From contig NZ_QPMM01000003.1 in NCBI RefSeq assembly GCF_003419895.1, positions 1 through 64,000 of the forward strand: a DNA stretch of 64,000 bases, given 5' to 3'. Positions within the stretch are counted from its first letter, which is position 1, and every line of letters starts with the position of its first letter. Below are positions 20,794 through 30,113 of the stretch, piece by piece. Position numbers and translations under genes: made by a program. The DNA comes from Chitinophaga silvatica. GTDB lineage: Bacteria; Bacteroidota; Bacteroidia; Chitinophagales; Chitinophagaceae. The notes beneath the pieces are model-generated. The model ran no database searches. It had not been told where the DNA came from and saw only the letters and a list, made by a program, of their open reading frames with translations.

Positions 20794-20801
20794 CAAAGAT
20801 A
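20794..20801 (-). promoter_or_regulatory. -7 box of the atp operon promoter
   Basis: TATCTTTG on the minus strand matches TAnnTTTG exactly and predicts a start about 14 nt before the atpB ATG. No clear TTTG -33 element is visible; the region is A/T-rich. The rest of the 20775-20983 gap holds only A/T runs and no gene. Confidence 0.6.
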
Positions 20802-20983
20802 CTCGTTTTTAGCTTTAAAAATAGGCGACTACGAAAAAAAAGGAAGATATATTATAAGGTTATTGATAATCAGTCTATTATATCAAGAAAAAAGTTGACT
20901 TTTTTTTAAAGAAATTGACCAGTTTTTTTAGGCTCACCTAAAGTTTGTCATATATATTTTTTCACCATTTATTTTGCGTGCAA

Positions 20984-22771
20984 CTACACTTTCTCCGACT
21001 TAAACTGCATACTATGCAACTTATAATAAAATCCTTCCAATTTCAACAACTCATCATGCGTTCCCATCTCCTTTACCTCTCCCTTATCCAATACGATGAT
21101 CTTATCTGCCTTACTGATAGTAGATAACCTATGCGCTATTATAATGGAGGTTCTATCCGCAATCAGCTTATCAATTGCCCGCTGGATCATCATCTCCGAC
21201 TCTGTATCTACAGACGATGTAGCCTCGTCCAACACCAGAATGGCCGGATTATACAACAACGCCCTCACAAATGAAATCAACTGCCGCTGCCCCAACGATA
21301 GTGTACTCCCCCGCTCCATCACATTATAATCATAACCGCCCGGCAACTGCATTATAAAATCATGAATACCAATCAATTTTGAGGCATCTTCTACTTCCTG
21401 TCTACTTATGTTACTATTATGCAACGTAATATTGTCATAAATAGATCCCGCAAACAAAAATACATCCTGCAACACCACCCCTATCTTACTCCTCAAGGCC
21501 TCCAGCGAATAATCCGGTAAACTAACCCCATCTATCTTAATACTTCCTTTCTGAATTTCATAAAGCCTGTTCAGGATACTAATAATGGTTGTTTTCCCAG
21601 ATCCCGTATGCCCTACAATAGCCACTGTATCTCCCGGCTTCGCATGAAAACTGATATCTTTTAACACATAATGCTCATTTACATAAGCAAAATATACATG
21701 ATCGAACAAAATATCGCCTTTCATCTGCTCCGCAGACTGGGTACCATTATCCGGAATGTAATCTTCATTGTCTAATACCTTAAATACCCTTTCACTTGCT
21801 ACCATTCCCATTTGCAGGGTATTAAACTTATCTGCCAGCATCCGCAGCGGCCTGAATAACATATTCAGGTACATGATAAACGCAATCATTACTCCCTGCG
21901 TTACTTCATAGTTTAAGACCTTGTTGGCCCCCCACCATACCATCAAACCCAGTGAAATTGCCAGAATAATTTCCACTACCGGGAAGAATACCGAATACGC
22001 AAAAATGGCATCAATATTAGCCTTTCTATGCTCCTTGTTGATATTCTTAAAACGGGCGAATTCCCTCTTCTCCGATGTAAATGCCTGCACAACCACCATA
22101 CCGGTTAAATGCTCCTGTACAAAAGCATTTAGTGCTGATACTGCATTTCTAACCTTATAGAACGATTTGTTTACGCTCTCCTTAAAGATATAAGTAGCAA
22201 AAATCAATATCGGGAACGGAGATAAGCTGACTAACGTCAACCTCCAATCTTCTATAAACATCACAACAAGAATGGCTATGATCATCAGAATATCTGCCAC
22301 TATAGAAATAATCCCTTCGGAAAACACATCATTGATTGCTTCTATATCGTTGATGGTACGTGTAGTCAGTGTTCCTATCGGGGTTTTATCGAAGAACCCC
22401 AGATTCAGATGTACTACCTTCTTATACACTGTTACCCTGAGATCTTTAATAACCGACTGTCCAAGCCAGTTGGTGAGATAAGAGAAAAAGAAACGAACGA
22501 TCGTTTCAAGAATCAGCAGGCCTATTTGTATGATGGTAACCAGAATCAACATATTCATCACCTGGTTGGCAATGTATTTATCAACTGTTACCTGAATTAA
22601 ATACGGACGTAAAGGAGATATTGCTGCCAATACTACCGTTAATATCATTGAGATGTAAAAGGAGCCTTTATATGGAGCCGCAAATGAGAATATACGGCGT
22701 AATAAACTAAAGTCGAATACTTTCTTTCCCGCGAGTTTTTCCAATGGTGCCAGGTTTAAACTATATAACAA
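20984..22771 (-). CDS. ABC exporter, fused permease and ATPase (MsbA/multidrug type)
   Basis: The 595-residue half-transporter has six predicted membrane helices in residues about 35-330 and a nucleotide-binding domain after about 355. In the ATPase domain I see Walker A GHTGSGKTT (near 387), the signature LSLGQRQL (near 489), Walker B ILVLDEATSS (near 508) and the switch histidine in IIIAHRLST. Such proteins work as homo- or heterodimers exporting lipids, drugs or peptides; the substrate cannot be read from sequence. It stands alone, with no partner half-transporter nearby. One copy of the intergenic palindrome lies between it and the gene upstream. Confidence 0.93.
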   Translation of the reverse strand: MLYSLNLAPLEKLAGKKVFDFSLLRRIFSFAAPYKGSFYISMILTVVLAAISPLRPYLIQVTVDKYIANQVMNMLILVTIIQIGLLILETIVRFFFSYLTNWLGQSVIKDLRVTVYKKVVHLNLGFFDKTPIGTLTTRTINDIEAINDVFSEGIISIVADILMIIAILVVMFIEDWRLTLVSLSPFPILIFATYIFKESVNKSFYKVRNAVSALNAFVQEHLTGMVVVQAFTSEKREFARFKNINKEHRKANIDAIFAYSVFFPVVEIILAISLGLMVWWGANKVLNYEVTQGVMIAFIMYLNMLFRPLRMLADKFNTLQMGMVASERVFKVLDNEDYIPDNGTQSAEQMKGDILFDHVYFAYVNEHYVLKDISFHAKPGDTVAIVGHTGSGKTTIISILNRLYEIQKGSIKIDGVSLPDYSLEALRSKIGVVLQDVFLFAGSIYDNITLHNSNISRQEVEDASKLIGIHDFIMQLPGGYDYNVMERGSTLSLGQRQLISFVRALLYNPAILVLDEATSSVDTESEMMIQRAIDKLIADRTSIIIAHRLSTISKADKIIVLDKGEVKEMGTHDELLKLEGFYYKLHSMQFKSEKV

Positions 22772-22838
22772 ACCTACAAAATTTCTCGCAGAGGCGCAGA
22801 GACTAAATATTAAGGGGCATAAGATATATTAATACGTA

Positions 22839-22936
22839 ATAAGGATCGAAGCGAATGTTTTTAAGTTTTACGATCAGTTTCTATCTGAAATAAAAACCAA
22901 ACAATAACACTTAAAAACATTCGCTTCGATCCTTAT
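22839..22936. repeat. Intergenic palindrome, copy 1
   Basis: ATAAGGATCGAAGCGAATG and the adjoining TTTTTAAG (22839-22865) are matched by their reverse complement at 22910-22936, centred on 22887.5. The inner 44 bp has little pairing. Weaker outer arms continue outwards and include TTTCTCGC on the left and GCGAGAAA on the right. It lies between an ABC exporter and the gene upstream on the same strand. It shares the arm core with the copies at 27439 and 59590. Confidence 0.9.
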
Positions 22937-22988
22937 GTTCCTTTAATTAATCTTTGCCCCCTTTGCGAGAAACAAGCGAGCCAGCGAG

Positions 22989-25175
22989 CTATTTCATGAT
23001 CTGCTTATATGCCTTAATGAATATGGCTCCAAGATTTTTATGCGGAGGGATATAATCGCTAAATAACTCCCGGTTACGGGCATCACCGGCAAATTTCTTA
23101 GCCAGTTGCGACCACATTAATACCCAATCTACATTCTTTCCTGCACGAATCTGATCTTCCAGATTGTGAATAATCGGTTCGTTTACAAAACGGGTACCCA
23201 CCTGTTTGGAAGAAATGATATGTGCATCCGGTGCTTTTTCCAATACAGTTGCCAGGTTGTGATAACCACCACAGGAACCTAATACCACAATTTTAGCACT
23301 GCTTTGCAGATTTTCTAAAGTTGTGTTGATATGATAACTGTGACCTCGATGTATAAATACTGATGGATGAATATCGTTTTCATCCAGGTAATCAGACAAC
23401 TTTCCTATTGCCTCCTTATCACCAGGCTCATCAATTGGGAGATTGGCGAATATGGTAGTACCTCCTTTCAGAGAAGAAATTGTTACCCAATATTTGTTCT
23501 TATTTATTTTCCATTCTGAAGATGGGAAGTTAGACATGAAGCTGGCAAAAGATTCAGTACCATCCTTATCTCCATAAAAGAATACCTGCTGATAAACCTT
23601 TCCACTATCTGATTGCAGCTCACTAAAGGCAACGTGATTGATCGGAGGCAACGACAGGCGTGCCGACATATCAGACGCTTTGGATGCATCATTTTCATTG
23701 GCAGACTCTGTTTCGAACAGGCTGCTCAACAACTGATAGATTACGGTACCTCTTTTATCGTTCTGTTTCTTTACGTAGCTAAGGTTTTTACGAACTTCCT
23801 GACGAAGGAAATCCAGCAACTTAGGGTCGCGGATACTACCAAAAGAATTAGCTACATCCACTGCATCTTCCAGATCCTCAGTTTTCTCCAGATTCTGTAC
23901 GTATTTCTGCATCAGATAATTGGAGTTCTCCTGTGCCATCGACTTCAAAAAGTTATCGAGTGTATTGAAGCCGGCAGCCATAGCGATGAACTTCTTGAAT
24001 CTGTCGAAATTCACGACCATTAACAAACTATCGCCACGTGGAGGCTTCATACGCAACATCATCTGGTCGTAGAGGCCTGCATTGTTGTGGTTGGTATAGC
24101 TTGATGTATATAATTCTTCCTGACCGTTGATAATCAGATAGTAAAGCTCTTCGGGAGTAAAGTTTTTCACAATTGCAAACCTAACCGGAGCAGATTCTTC
24201 GTGCAGGTCGTTAACTGTGCGGATATAATGCAGTGATTTGGCCTGCATGTTTTCATTCATTGTTTTTATTCCAAAGGGCTGTTGACCTTCGCTTTTCATT
24301 TTTTGAAGAGCGATGGTAGATTTCACCATTTGTTTATAATACAGATAGTCGTTATCGGCGATCGACTCAAGTTTGTCTACTGTTATAGTTCCTGCAATTA
24401 TCTCATCGATAAATGGAAGAATTTTAGTGCTTTGAGGTGATTGGCCAATTCGTACAATCGTTTGTACAATCGGGTCAGGGTTTCTTTTAATGGTATTAGC
24501 CATCGGAGTATAGGAGGTAGCATAGGTAAGTACCTGATTAGGATATTTACGCGCTACCGCTGCAATGATGGAATCTGTACCCGGATAATTGATATACTCG
24601 CTCAACCTCGGCATGATGTTTTCCAGGTTATTGAACGCAAACTTAGAAAACACTGTTCCCTTAGCATCTTTATATCCAGGATTGTCCTTAAAAATTTCAA
24701 CTATTTTTTCAGCTGCTTCGTATGAAAGACTTTTTACATAAGGGGCAATAGTCTGGCCTTTAATATCGGCATGCATCATTTTATCGTAGGCCTGAATCAT
24801 TACAACAGCTTCTTCAGGCTCAATATTATGATGAGCTCGCTTGTAATTGTAATCTTTCAGTACTACATAAATCCCTGAAAGGTATTTCACCTTTAACCTG
24901 TGATCGAGGGAATCATTCGCCTCGATTTCCTTCTGCATATCATCTACCTCCTTAATCAGGGCATTAGTAACCTGAAGGTTGATAGTCTGATCATCAGATA
25001 CCTTTACAAGATCGTCGGCCTTGCCATCGAATCGCAGGGCAGCAGATTGTTCTTTATCGATATTATCGTGAAAGCCTTGTCGCGTGATTGGAATGGAGTG
25101 AGAACTCTGAGCTTGCGCTTGTGCCACACTAATCGACATTACTGCCAACAGCCATAATGTTATAAATCTTCTCAT
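22989..25175 (-). CDS. Secreted protein of unknown function with a caspase-like His/Cys arrangement
   Basis: I do not recognise a named family. The chosen start (ATG at 25175) gives 728 residues beginning MRRFITLWLLAVMSISVAQAQA, a clear signal peptide; a longer frame reaching 25220 would start upstream of the -7 box at 25206-25213. The first two thirds are helical and charged. The C-terminal part has alternating strand-like and loop segments with VFIHRGHSYH (His609, His612) followed by KIVVLGSCGGYH (Cys635), which resembles the His-Gly and Cys strand ends of clan CD peptidases (caspase, gingipain, CHAT). Peptidase activity is a hypothesis from these motifs only. The gene is monocistronic. Confidence 0.8.
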   Translation of the reverse strand: MRRFITLWLLAVMSISVAQAQAQSSHSIPITRQGFHDNIDKEQSAALRFDGKADDLVKVSDDQTINLQVTNALIKEVDDMQKEIEANDSLDHRLKVKYLSGIYVVLKDYNYKRAHHNIEPEEAVVMIQAYDKMMHADIKGQTIAPYVKSLSYEAAEKIVEIFKDNPGYKDAKGTVFSKFAFNNLENIMPRLSEYINYPGTDSIIAAVARKYPNQVLTYATSYTPMANTIKRNPDPIVQTIVRIGQSPQSTKILPFIDEIIAGTITVDKLESIADNDYLYYKQMVKSTIALQKMKSEGQQPFGIKTMNENMQAKSLHYIRTVNDLHEESAPVRFAIVKNFTPEELYYLIINGQEELYTSSYTNHNNAGLYDQMMLRMKPPRGDSLLMVVNFDRFKKFIAMAAGFNTLDNFLKSMAQENSNYLMQKYVQNLEKTEDLEDAVDVANSFGSIRDPKLLDFLRQEVRKNLSYVKKQNDKRGTVIYQLLSSLFETESANENDASKASDMSARLSLPPINHVAFSELQSDSGKVYQQVFFYGDKDGTESFASFMSNFPSSEWKINKNKYWVTISSLKGGTTIFANLPIDEPGDKEAIGKLSDYLDENDIHPSVFIHRGHSYHINTTLENLQSSAKIVVLGSCGGYHNLATVLEKAPDAHIISSKQVGTRFVNEPIIHNLEDQIRAGKNVDWVLMWSQLAKKFAGDARNRELFSDYIPPHKNLGAIFIKAYKQIMK

Positions 25176-25205
25176 ACTAGTATACTTGTCCGGTGGACGA
25201 AATAG

Positions 25206-25213
25206 CAAATTTA
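25206..25213 (-). promoter_or_regulatory. -7 box for the secreted 728-residue protein gene
   Basis: TAAATTTG on the minus strand predicts a start near 25199, about 24 nt before ATG 25175. A weak TTGG stands 20 bp upstream. It decides the start, because the alternative upstream start would not be transcribed. Confidence 0.55.
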
Positions 25214-25430
25214 CAACCAAAATACAGAGTTTGCCAATCCTGTATTTCTATCTGTTAATCTATAGCTAGTTAAATATTAATTTTTTCTCTCAACAATATT
25301 CCTTTTCAAGTGGATGACTATAAAAGGATACAATTTGATGTAAGAAACAAAAAAAACCTTTAACATCATAGTTGTCACTCTGCTATAAATAGCCGAAATA
25401 TGCGATATCGAATGCTTTCGAATAATGGTG

Positions 25431-25529
25431 TAAATTTGCAGAAACACGCCGAAAGCCTGTCTGACATTGAATTTAACAATTTAATAATGTTATCATTCCA
25501 TTAATCACGGTTTAGGCGTTTTAATTTTG
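25431..25529 (+). promoter_or_regulatory. Two candidate -7 boxes upstream of the response regulator
   Basis: TAAATTTG at 25431-25438 and TAATTTTG at 25522-25529 both match TAnnTTTG. The second predicts a start near 25536, about 19 nt before the start codon. Neither has a clean TTTG at -33. The region 25176-25554 is a divergent intergenic space with no gene; the rest is A/T-rich and shows nothing else I can name. Confidence 0.5.
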
Positions 25530-25554
25530 TTGCGTCTTTTTAAAAGCAATATTT

Positions 25555-26238
25555 ATGGTAGACCAAGCGGTAGCAGGAAAAATACTGGTAGTAGATGACG
25601 AGTTGGATATTCTGGAAATTATCAGCTACAATCTTAAGACAGCGGGGTACGACACGGTAACTGCTAAAGACGGTATAGAGGCTATACAAAAAGCCAAAAT
25701 ATTCCGCCCGGATCTTATTATGTTAGACATCATGATGCCTAACAAAAATGGTATCGATACTTGTCGGGAAATCAGAAGAATTCCTGAGTTTAAAGATACT
25801 ATGGTATTATTTCTGACAGCATTGAACGATGAAAAATCAGAAGTAGATGGCCTCAACATGGGTGCTGACGATTATATTGCCAAGCCCATTAAGCCGAAAT
25901 TATTAGTAAGTAGAATCAATGCCCTCTTCCGTCGTATTCACAAACCAGAAGAAACAAGCATTACTCTAGGTGATCTGATCATCGATCGTGAGAAGTTTAC
26001 AGTTACTTACAAAGGCCAGGAAATCATTCTTGCTAAGAAAGAATTCGAGCTGTTACAATTACTGGCATCCAAACCAGGCAGAGTATTCCTCAGAAATGAA
26101 ATACTGAATCAGGTATGGGGTACAGAAGTAATTGTAGGTGACCGTACGATAGATGTACACATCCGAAAAATCCGTCAGAAAATAGGTATTGATCTGATAA
26201 CAACAGTAAAGGGAGTGGGTTACAAATTCGAAATGTAA
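25555..26238 (+). CDS. OmpR/PhoB-family response regulator
   Basis: The 227-residue product has a receiver domain (residues about 9-125) with the phospho-acceptor Asp58 in IMLDIMMP, the acidic pair in VVDDE, the switch threonine in FLTAL and lysine in YIAKPIKP. A winged-helix DNA-binding domain follows (about 135-227), ending in the typical TTVKGVGYKFEM. The histidine kinase gene follows about 150 bp downstream on the same strand, so they form a two-component pair. An adjoining OprO/P-type porin hints at a phosphate link, but that is only suggestive. Confidence 0.95.
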   Translation: MVDQAVAGKILVVDDELDILEIISYNLKTAGYDTVTAKDGIEAIQKAKIFRPDLIMLDIMMPNKNGIDTCREIRRIPEFKDTMVLFLTALNDEKSEVDGLNMGADDYIAKPIKPKLLVSRINALFRRIHKPEETSITLGDLIIDREKFTVTYKGQEIILAKKEFELLQLLASKPGRVFLRNEILNQVWGTEVIVGDRTIDVHIRKIRQKIGIDLITTVKGVGYKFEM

Positions 26239-26388
26239 ACCCAGGCATACCCGAACTCCTGTCTATTCCACCAAAACAAAAAATTCAACATTGGTAGCCC
26301 CACCGGCGTGCGGGTTCTACTCCTTTTTATGGCAAGTAAGAAATTTAAAGTAATTTCCCATTATTATAATAATTACTCACTTTGGAGT

Positions 26389-27438
26389 ATGTTTAAAGCT
26401 AAAAACCTATCCCCGCAGAAACTGGCGGGATTTACTGCATTAATAATTTCAATTGTCATTGCTTTGGGCAGTTGGGTGGTAGACGGTTCCTGGCAGGTAG
26501 TTCTGGGCGCATTTGTGCTTACTTTCCTTGTATCCTATTACTTATACCTCTATACCCTTCAGAACTTTATCTACAGAAAAATAAAGCTGATCTACAAATT
26601 CATTTATCAAACTAAAGCTTCTAAACGGGAAGAATTTTTTCAAAAAAACATTCTCCCTTCAAAAACAATAGAAGAGGTAAGTGAAGACGTTGAAAAATGG
26701 GCAAGTCAGAAAAAAGAAGAATTGGAAAACCTTCGCAGAAATGAAGAATTCAGAAAAGAATTCCTGCTAAATCTTTCCCATGAACTTAAGACTCCCATCT
26801 TCGCTGTTCAGGGCTATATTCACACCCTGCTGGATGGCGCACTGGAAGATCCAAACGTCAATAAACTGTTCCTGAAAAATGCTACCAAAAATATTGATCG
26901 CCTCTGCCGGCTGATCGATGATCTCGACGAGATCTCCAAACTGGAAAGCGGTGAAATGATGGTAAATGCAGAAGTATTTATTATCCAGGACCTTATTAAA
27001 GATGTTTTTGATACACTTTCCCTGAAAGCCAACAGCAAAGGAATCAAGTTTAGCTTTAAAAAAGGTTGCGAAGCCCCGCAGCCGGTTTATGCCGATAAAG
27101 AGAAAATCAGACAGGTATTAATAAACCTGGTTGATAACTCCATCAAATACGGAAAACAAGACGGACACACCATTGCCAGCATCTATAGCATGGATGGCAA
27201 ACGTGTACTTGTTGAAATCTCCGATGATGGAATTGGTATGGCTGAAGAACATCTCCCAAGAGTGTTTGAACGTTTCTACAGAACCGATAGAGCCAGAAGC
27301 CGCGATATTGGCGGAACAGGATTAGGCCTTGCTATCGTTAAACATATTGTGGAAGCTCACGACCAGTCAATTACTGTAAGAAGTAAGCCCGAGATAGGTA
27401 GTACCTTCGGATTTACTCTCGAGTCTGGTAGAGAATAA
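26389..27438 (+). CDS. Sensor histidine kinase
   Basis: I take ATG 26389, preceded by GGAG, giving 349 residues starting MFKAKNLSPQKLAGF; a GTG at 26308 and an ATG at 26329 are in frame but add a poorly structured leader. Two membrane helices lie near residues 13-30 and 36-58 with almost no periplasmic loop. The dimerisation domain has His131 in NLSHELKTP, and the ATPase domain shows the N box NLVDNSIKYG and G boxes ISDDGIG and GGTGLGLAIVKHIV. It resembles PhoR-type kinases without a large sensor domain, so the signal may be sensed in the membrane or through partners. The stop codon touches palindrome copy 2. Confidence 0.93.
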   Translation: MFKAKNLSPQKLAGFTALIISIVIALGSWVVDGSWQVVLGAFVLTFLVSYYLYLYTLQNFIYRKIKLIYKFIYQTKASKREEFFQKNILPSKTIEEVSEDVEKWASQKKEELENLRRNEEFRKEFLLNLSHELKTPIFAVQGYIHTLLDGALEDPNVNKLFLKNATKNIDRLCRLIDDLDEISKLESGEMMVNAEVFIIQDLIKDVFDTLSLKANSKGIKFSFKKGCEAPQPVYADKEKIRQVLINLVDNSIKYGKQDGHTIASIYSMDGKRVLVEISDDGIGMAEEHLPRVFERFYRTDRARSRDIGGTGLGLAIVKHIVEAHDQSITVRSKPEIGSTFGFTLESGRE

Positions 27439-27635
27439 CTCGCGTTGCTCGTTTTTTCTCGCAGAGAAGCATAAGAAGCAAAGAGGCATAAGGATCGAAG
27501 CGAATGTTTTTAAGGACTTCCGATAGGTTTCAACACAAATAGAAACCAGTCAGCAGTTCTTAATAACATTCGCTTCGATCCATATGCCTCTTTGCTTCTT
27601 ATGCCTCTTTGCGAGAAACCATCGAGCAACGCGAG
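27439..27635. repeat. Intergenic palindrome, copy 2, filling the space between two convergent stop codons
   Basis: A near-perfect inverted repeat of about 197 bp is centred at 27536.5 with loop AACACAAATA. It begins on the base after the kinase stop and ends one base before the porin stop. Arms run from outside inwards: CTCGCGTTGCTCG, TTTCTCGC, AGAAGCAAAGAGGCATA, GGATCGAAGCGAATGTT, then a partly mismatched inner stem ending GGTTTC/GAAACC. It may also act as a bidirectional terminator for the convergent genes. Confidence 0.93.
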
Positions 27636-27636
27636 C

Positions 27637-28965
27637 CTAAAACCTGAACTGCATTCGCGCAGTAAAAATATTATCCTTCAGATCCTCTGTATACCCGGGG
27701 AGCAAAGTATGTTCGTTCTTTACCCAATCGTAATAGAAGGTGAATTTAAGATGTTCGTTTGCGTAGTATAAGTATCCAAATCCCAATGTATTATACCGGA
27801 TATCTGCAGGCGTAAGTCCTGCCCCTGGCCGTCCTATCTCAGTTCCTTTTACTTTCTTATTAGGATCATACCAATCGTAGCGTACAACCACCTGATGTTG
27901 GTCACTTCCCAGGTTTTGAATAAAATACAAGTAAGCACCATCGAATGACCGGATGTAAAGTGGCGCCAATTTCCCATCAGGCAAAACAGGTATTACACCC
28001 GGAGTTTCTGTGGTAAATGCAGTAGCTGTCTGCTGTCCGCGTATATATTCCGCTCTGAACTGAGTACTCCCTTTTCCCTTTCCGTTAGGGATTTTAAGTT
28101 GAAAATCTGCACCGTAATAATGCCTCGGAGCAATTTTACCAACGTTGTTTTTTGAAGAATCCACCACCATACCCGGACCTCCGTTTACGGTTCCCATCCT
28201 GTAAATGTTATTGGTGAATTGCTCCATTCCTCCGTATAATACAGATACCCCTCCCGATAACAATATTCCTGAATGTCCTATTTTCCTGGGTTTGATACCT
28301 ATTCGGCTGATGATATCCTTATGGCTGTCGAAATCTGTTGGCCCGGTTAATCCCTGGCCATTAAAAGCACCGACATCAATCTTTAAGAAAGCAAGTGGGT
28401 GATTTTTTACTCTTGGCTCAAATGATAGCATAGCCCCCAGGTCTCTTTCTGTTTTCATAAGAATCTGAGACATTCGGCCTCTTTCCGGAGTTTCCCTATC
28501 GGCAGAAGAAAGGTTTACTTCATAGCCGAAGGGGCGGGCAAACATTCCTCCAGCCAGGGAGAACAAATTGAATTTTGTTTCAAAAAAACGACCGTAAAAG
28601 TCTCTGATAAATACCCCTCTTTCAGTACCATCGAACTGAAAGGCAAATTGCACAACGGGCATTCCCACTTTGTTATACCTCTCATAATCGACCCGGATAC
28701 GGCCGCGCCTCAACGTAAACCGGTTATTTACTGCCGGCCCGAAATCTCCTCCTGCATAACTTGCTGCTCCTTTACTCTGGGCATACTGGAACTGGGGCTG
28801 AATATAACCGCTAAACCTAAGTGCATCATACTTCTGGTACATAGACATCATACCCTTACCCAAATCGGTAGTGGTATCTATCATATCCATCAGAAATTGT
28901 GCATTAGCCGAAACGGAAGAAAAAACGAAAAAACCGATGACAATCAAGATTTTGGCTGCACGCAT
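27637..28965 (-). CDS. Outer-membrane porin, OprO/OprP (phosphate-selective porin) family
   Basis: The 442-residue product starts MRAAKILIVIGFFVFSSVSANAQ, a signal peptide. The ATG at 28965 is preferred over an in-frame TTG at 28977 because the -7 box at 28986-28993 leaves almost no leader for the latter. The body alternates short amphipathic strands (FTLRRGRIRVDYE, LKFTFYYDWVKN) and ends with MQFRF, a beta-barrel terminal strand with final Phe for BAM recognition. Family members form trimeric anion channels. Phosphate specificity is a family label and not shown here. It converges on the two-component genes, with palindrome copy 2 between them. Confidence 0.88.
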   Translation of the reverse strand: MRAAKILIVIGFFVFSSVSANAQFLMDMIDTTTDLGKGMMSMYQKYDALRFSGYIQPQFQYAQSKGAASYAGGDFGPAVNNRFTLRRGRIRVDYERYNKVGMPVVQFAFQFDGTERGVFIRDFYGRFFETKFNLFSLAGGMFARPFGYEVNLSSADRETPERGRMSQILMKTERDLGAMLSFEPRVKNHPLAFLKIDVGAFNGQGLTGPTDFDSHKDIISRIGIKPRKIGHSGILLSGGVSVLYGGMEQFTNNIYRMGTVNGGPGMVVDSSKNNVGKIAPRHYYGADFQLKIPNGKGKGSTQFRAEYIRGQQTATAFTTETPGVIPVLPDGKLAPLYIRSFDGAYLYFIQNLGSDQHQVVVRYDWYDPNKKVKGTEIGRPGAGLTPADIRYNTLGFGYLYYANEHLKFTFYYDWVKNEHTLLPGYTEDLKDNIFTARMQFRF

Positions 28966-28985
28966 CGAAACAAGCAAATTTTGCG

Positions 28986-28993
28986 CAAATTTA
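28986..28993 (-). promoter_or_regulatory. -7 box of the porin gene
   Basis: TAAATTTG on the minus strand predicts a start near 28979 and a leader of about 14 nt to ATG 28965. No clear -33 element. Confidence 0.55.
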
Positions 28994-29123
28994 TCAAAAA
29001 TCTATAGATATGATCTCTATTTCTATTTTTACCAGACAGTTGTTAATATAATTAGATTAAGGTTTCTATTTTCAATTTGATCGATGAATTTTTAGTATAT
29101 TAGTCAACCGAAGCTCCTATGAT

Positions 29124-30044
29124 ATGAAGCCATCCACTCTAATTCATTGGAAAAGTCAAATCGAGCATGCTATCGCAATTTCGCATGATGACCCTTTTGG
29201 ATCACTTGATCTAAAAGAGGTCGCAGATCGACTCAATGAATCCCCAGATAATTTTTCTCATAAATTTGCTGCATTATATGGAGAACCATTTGCAGCTTTT
29301 AACAAACGAAGGCGACTGGAAGCCGGAGCCGGGGAATTGCGGCATAGCAGCTATAATATTGCTGAAATAGCCGAAAGGTGTGGCTACACTTTAGCCAGTT
29401 TTTCCAGAGGTTTTCGTGAGTTATACAATGAATCTCCTACCGCTTTCAGAAACAGAAGATTCCTTTCGAACGAAGAGAATACGCTAACCAGGGCAAAGAT
29501 CATCACTTCGCCGCATGACGACCCTAATAGCTTAATTTTCAATCCAGATAAAACAATTGATCTCAAACTACCTGAGAGTACCCTCTATTACAATATTCTA
29601 CCGGGCCAAAACGATCCCATTCAGGAACTGATGTATTTCCATTCTTTGTATCATCAGCAACATATGGGAATTAAAGACTCTCTGATCATCAATGAATCGA
29701 TGGTGGTACTAGGCACTCTAGATGTAGTTCCGGTAACTCCCTACCACAGAATGAAAATGTATTTAGGAATTCTGGTTCCTAAGCTGCCTATCTACAATGC
29801 AGCTCATTTACAAATCCAACGTCACTTTCAGCCGCATTTCAGGCTATATACTAAAAGTATAGCTGGCGGTAATTATAAAAAGCTGATCATGCCAATGAGC
29901 TATGCAAAAGCAGGCTTGCCAATGTATCAGTTCATTAATAATTCATGCAGAGAAGGATATTTTAAAATGAGCAATAATCACTTCTTTATCTCACTCCTTA
30001 GTGATAATTGCTGTGAAGTTTATATTCCCTGGTTAAAAATTTAG
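29124..30044 (+). CDS. AraC-family regulator with C-terminal GyrI-like ligand domain
   Basis: The 306-residue product has the AraC DNA-binding domain at the N-terminus (residues about 10-110): first helix-turn-helix LKEVADRLNESPDNFSHKF, second IAEIAERCGYTLASFSRGF. The rest (about 145-306) resembles the GyrI-like effector-binding fold seen behind AraC or MerR domains, which binds hydrophobic or cationic small molecules; this assignment is weaker than the HTH. The order HTH-then-ligand domain matches SoxS/Rob-type proteins. It is divergent from the porin and convergent with the MBOAT operon, from which a strong hairpin separates it. Targets are unknown. Confidence 0.87.
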   Translation: MKPSTLIHWKSQIEHAIAISHDDPFGSLDLKEVADRLNESPDNFSHKFAALYGEPFAAFNKRRRLEAGAGELRHSSYNIAEIAERCGYTLASFSRGFRELYNESPTAFRNRRFLSNEENTLTRAKIITSPHDDPNSLIFNPDKTIDLKLPESTLYYNILPGQNDPIQELMYFHSLYHQQHMGIKDSLIINESMVVLGTLDVVPVTPYHRMKMYLGILVPKLPIYNAAHLQIQRHFQPHFRLYTKSIAGGNYKKLIMPMSYAKAGLPMYQFINNSCREGYFKMSNNHFFISLLSDNCCEVYIPWLKI

Positions 30045-30056
30045 AATCTATATACT

Positions 30057-30097
30057 ATAACATGAAGGGCTAACCAATGGTTAGCCCTTCATGTTAT
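30057..30097. terminator. Bidirectional terminator between the AraC regulator and MBOAT genes
   Basis: A perfect 19-bp stem (30057-30075 with 30079-30097) with a 3-nt loop AAT and T-rich flanks lies between two convergent stop codons. It can serve both strands. Confidence 0.88.
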
Positions 30098-30113
30098 ATG
30101 TTTAGTTATTTTT

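Noticed and set aside
23504..25157. Several plus-strand frames of 85-136 residues within the secreted-protein gene.
   Set aside because: They are antisense to a continuous minus-strand gene with signal peptide and promoter, and show no recognisable protein features.
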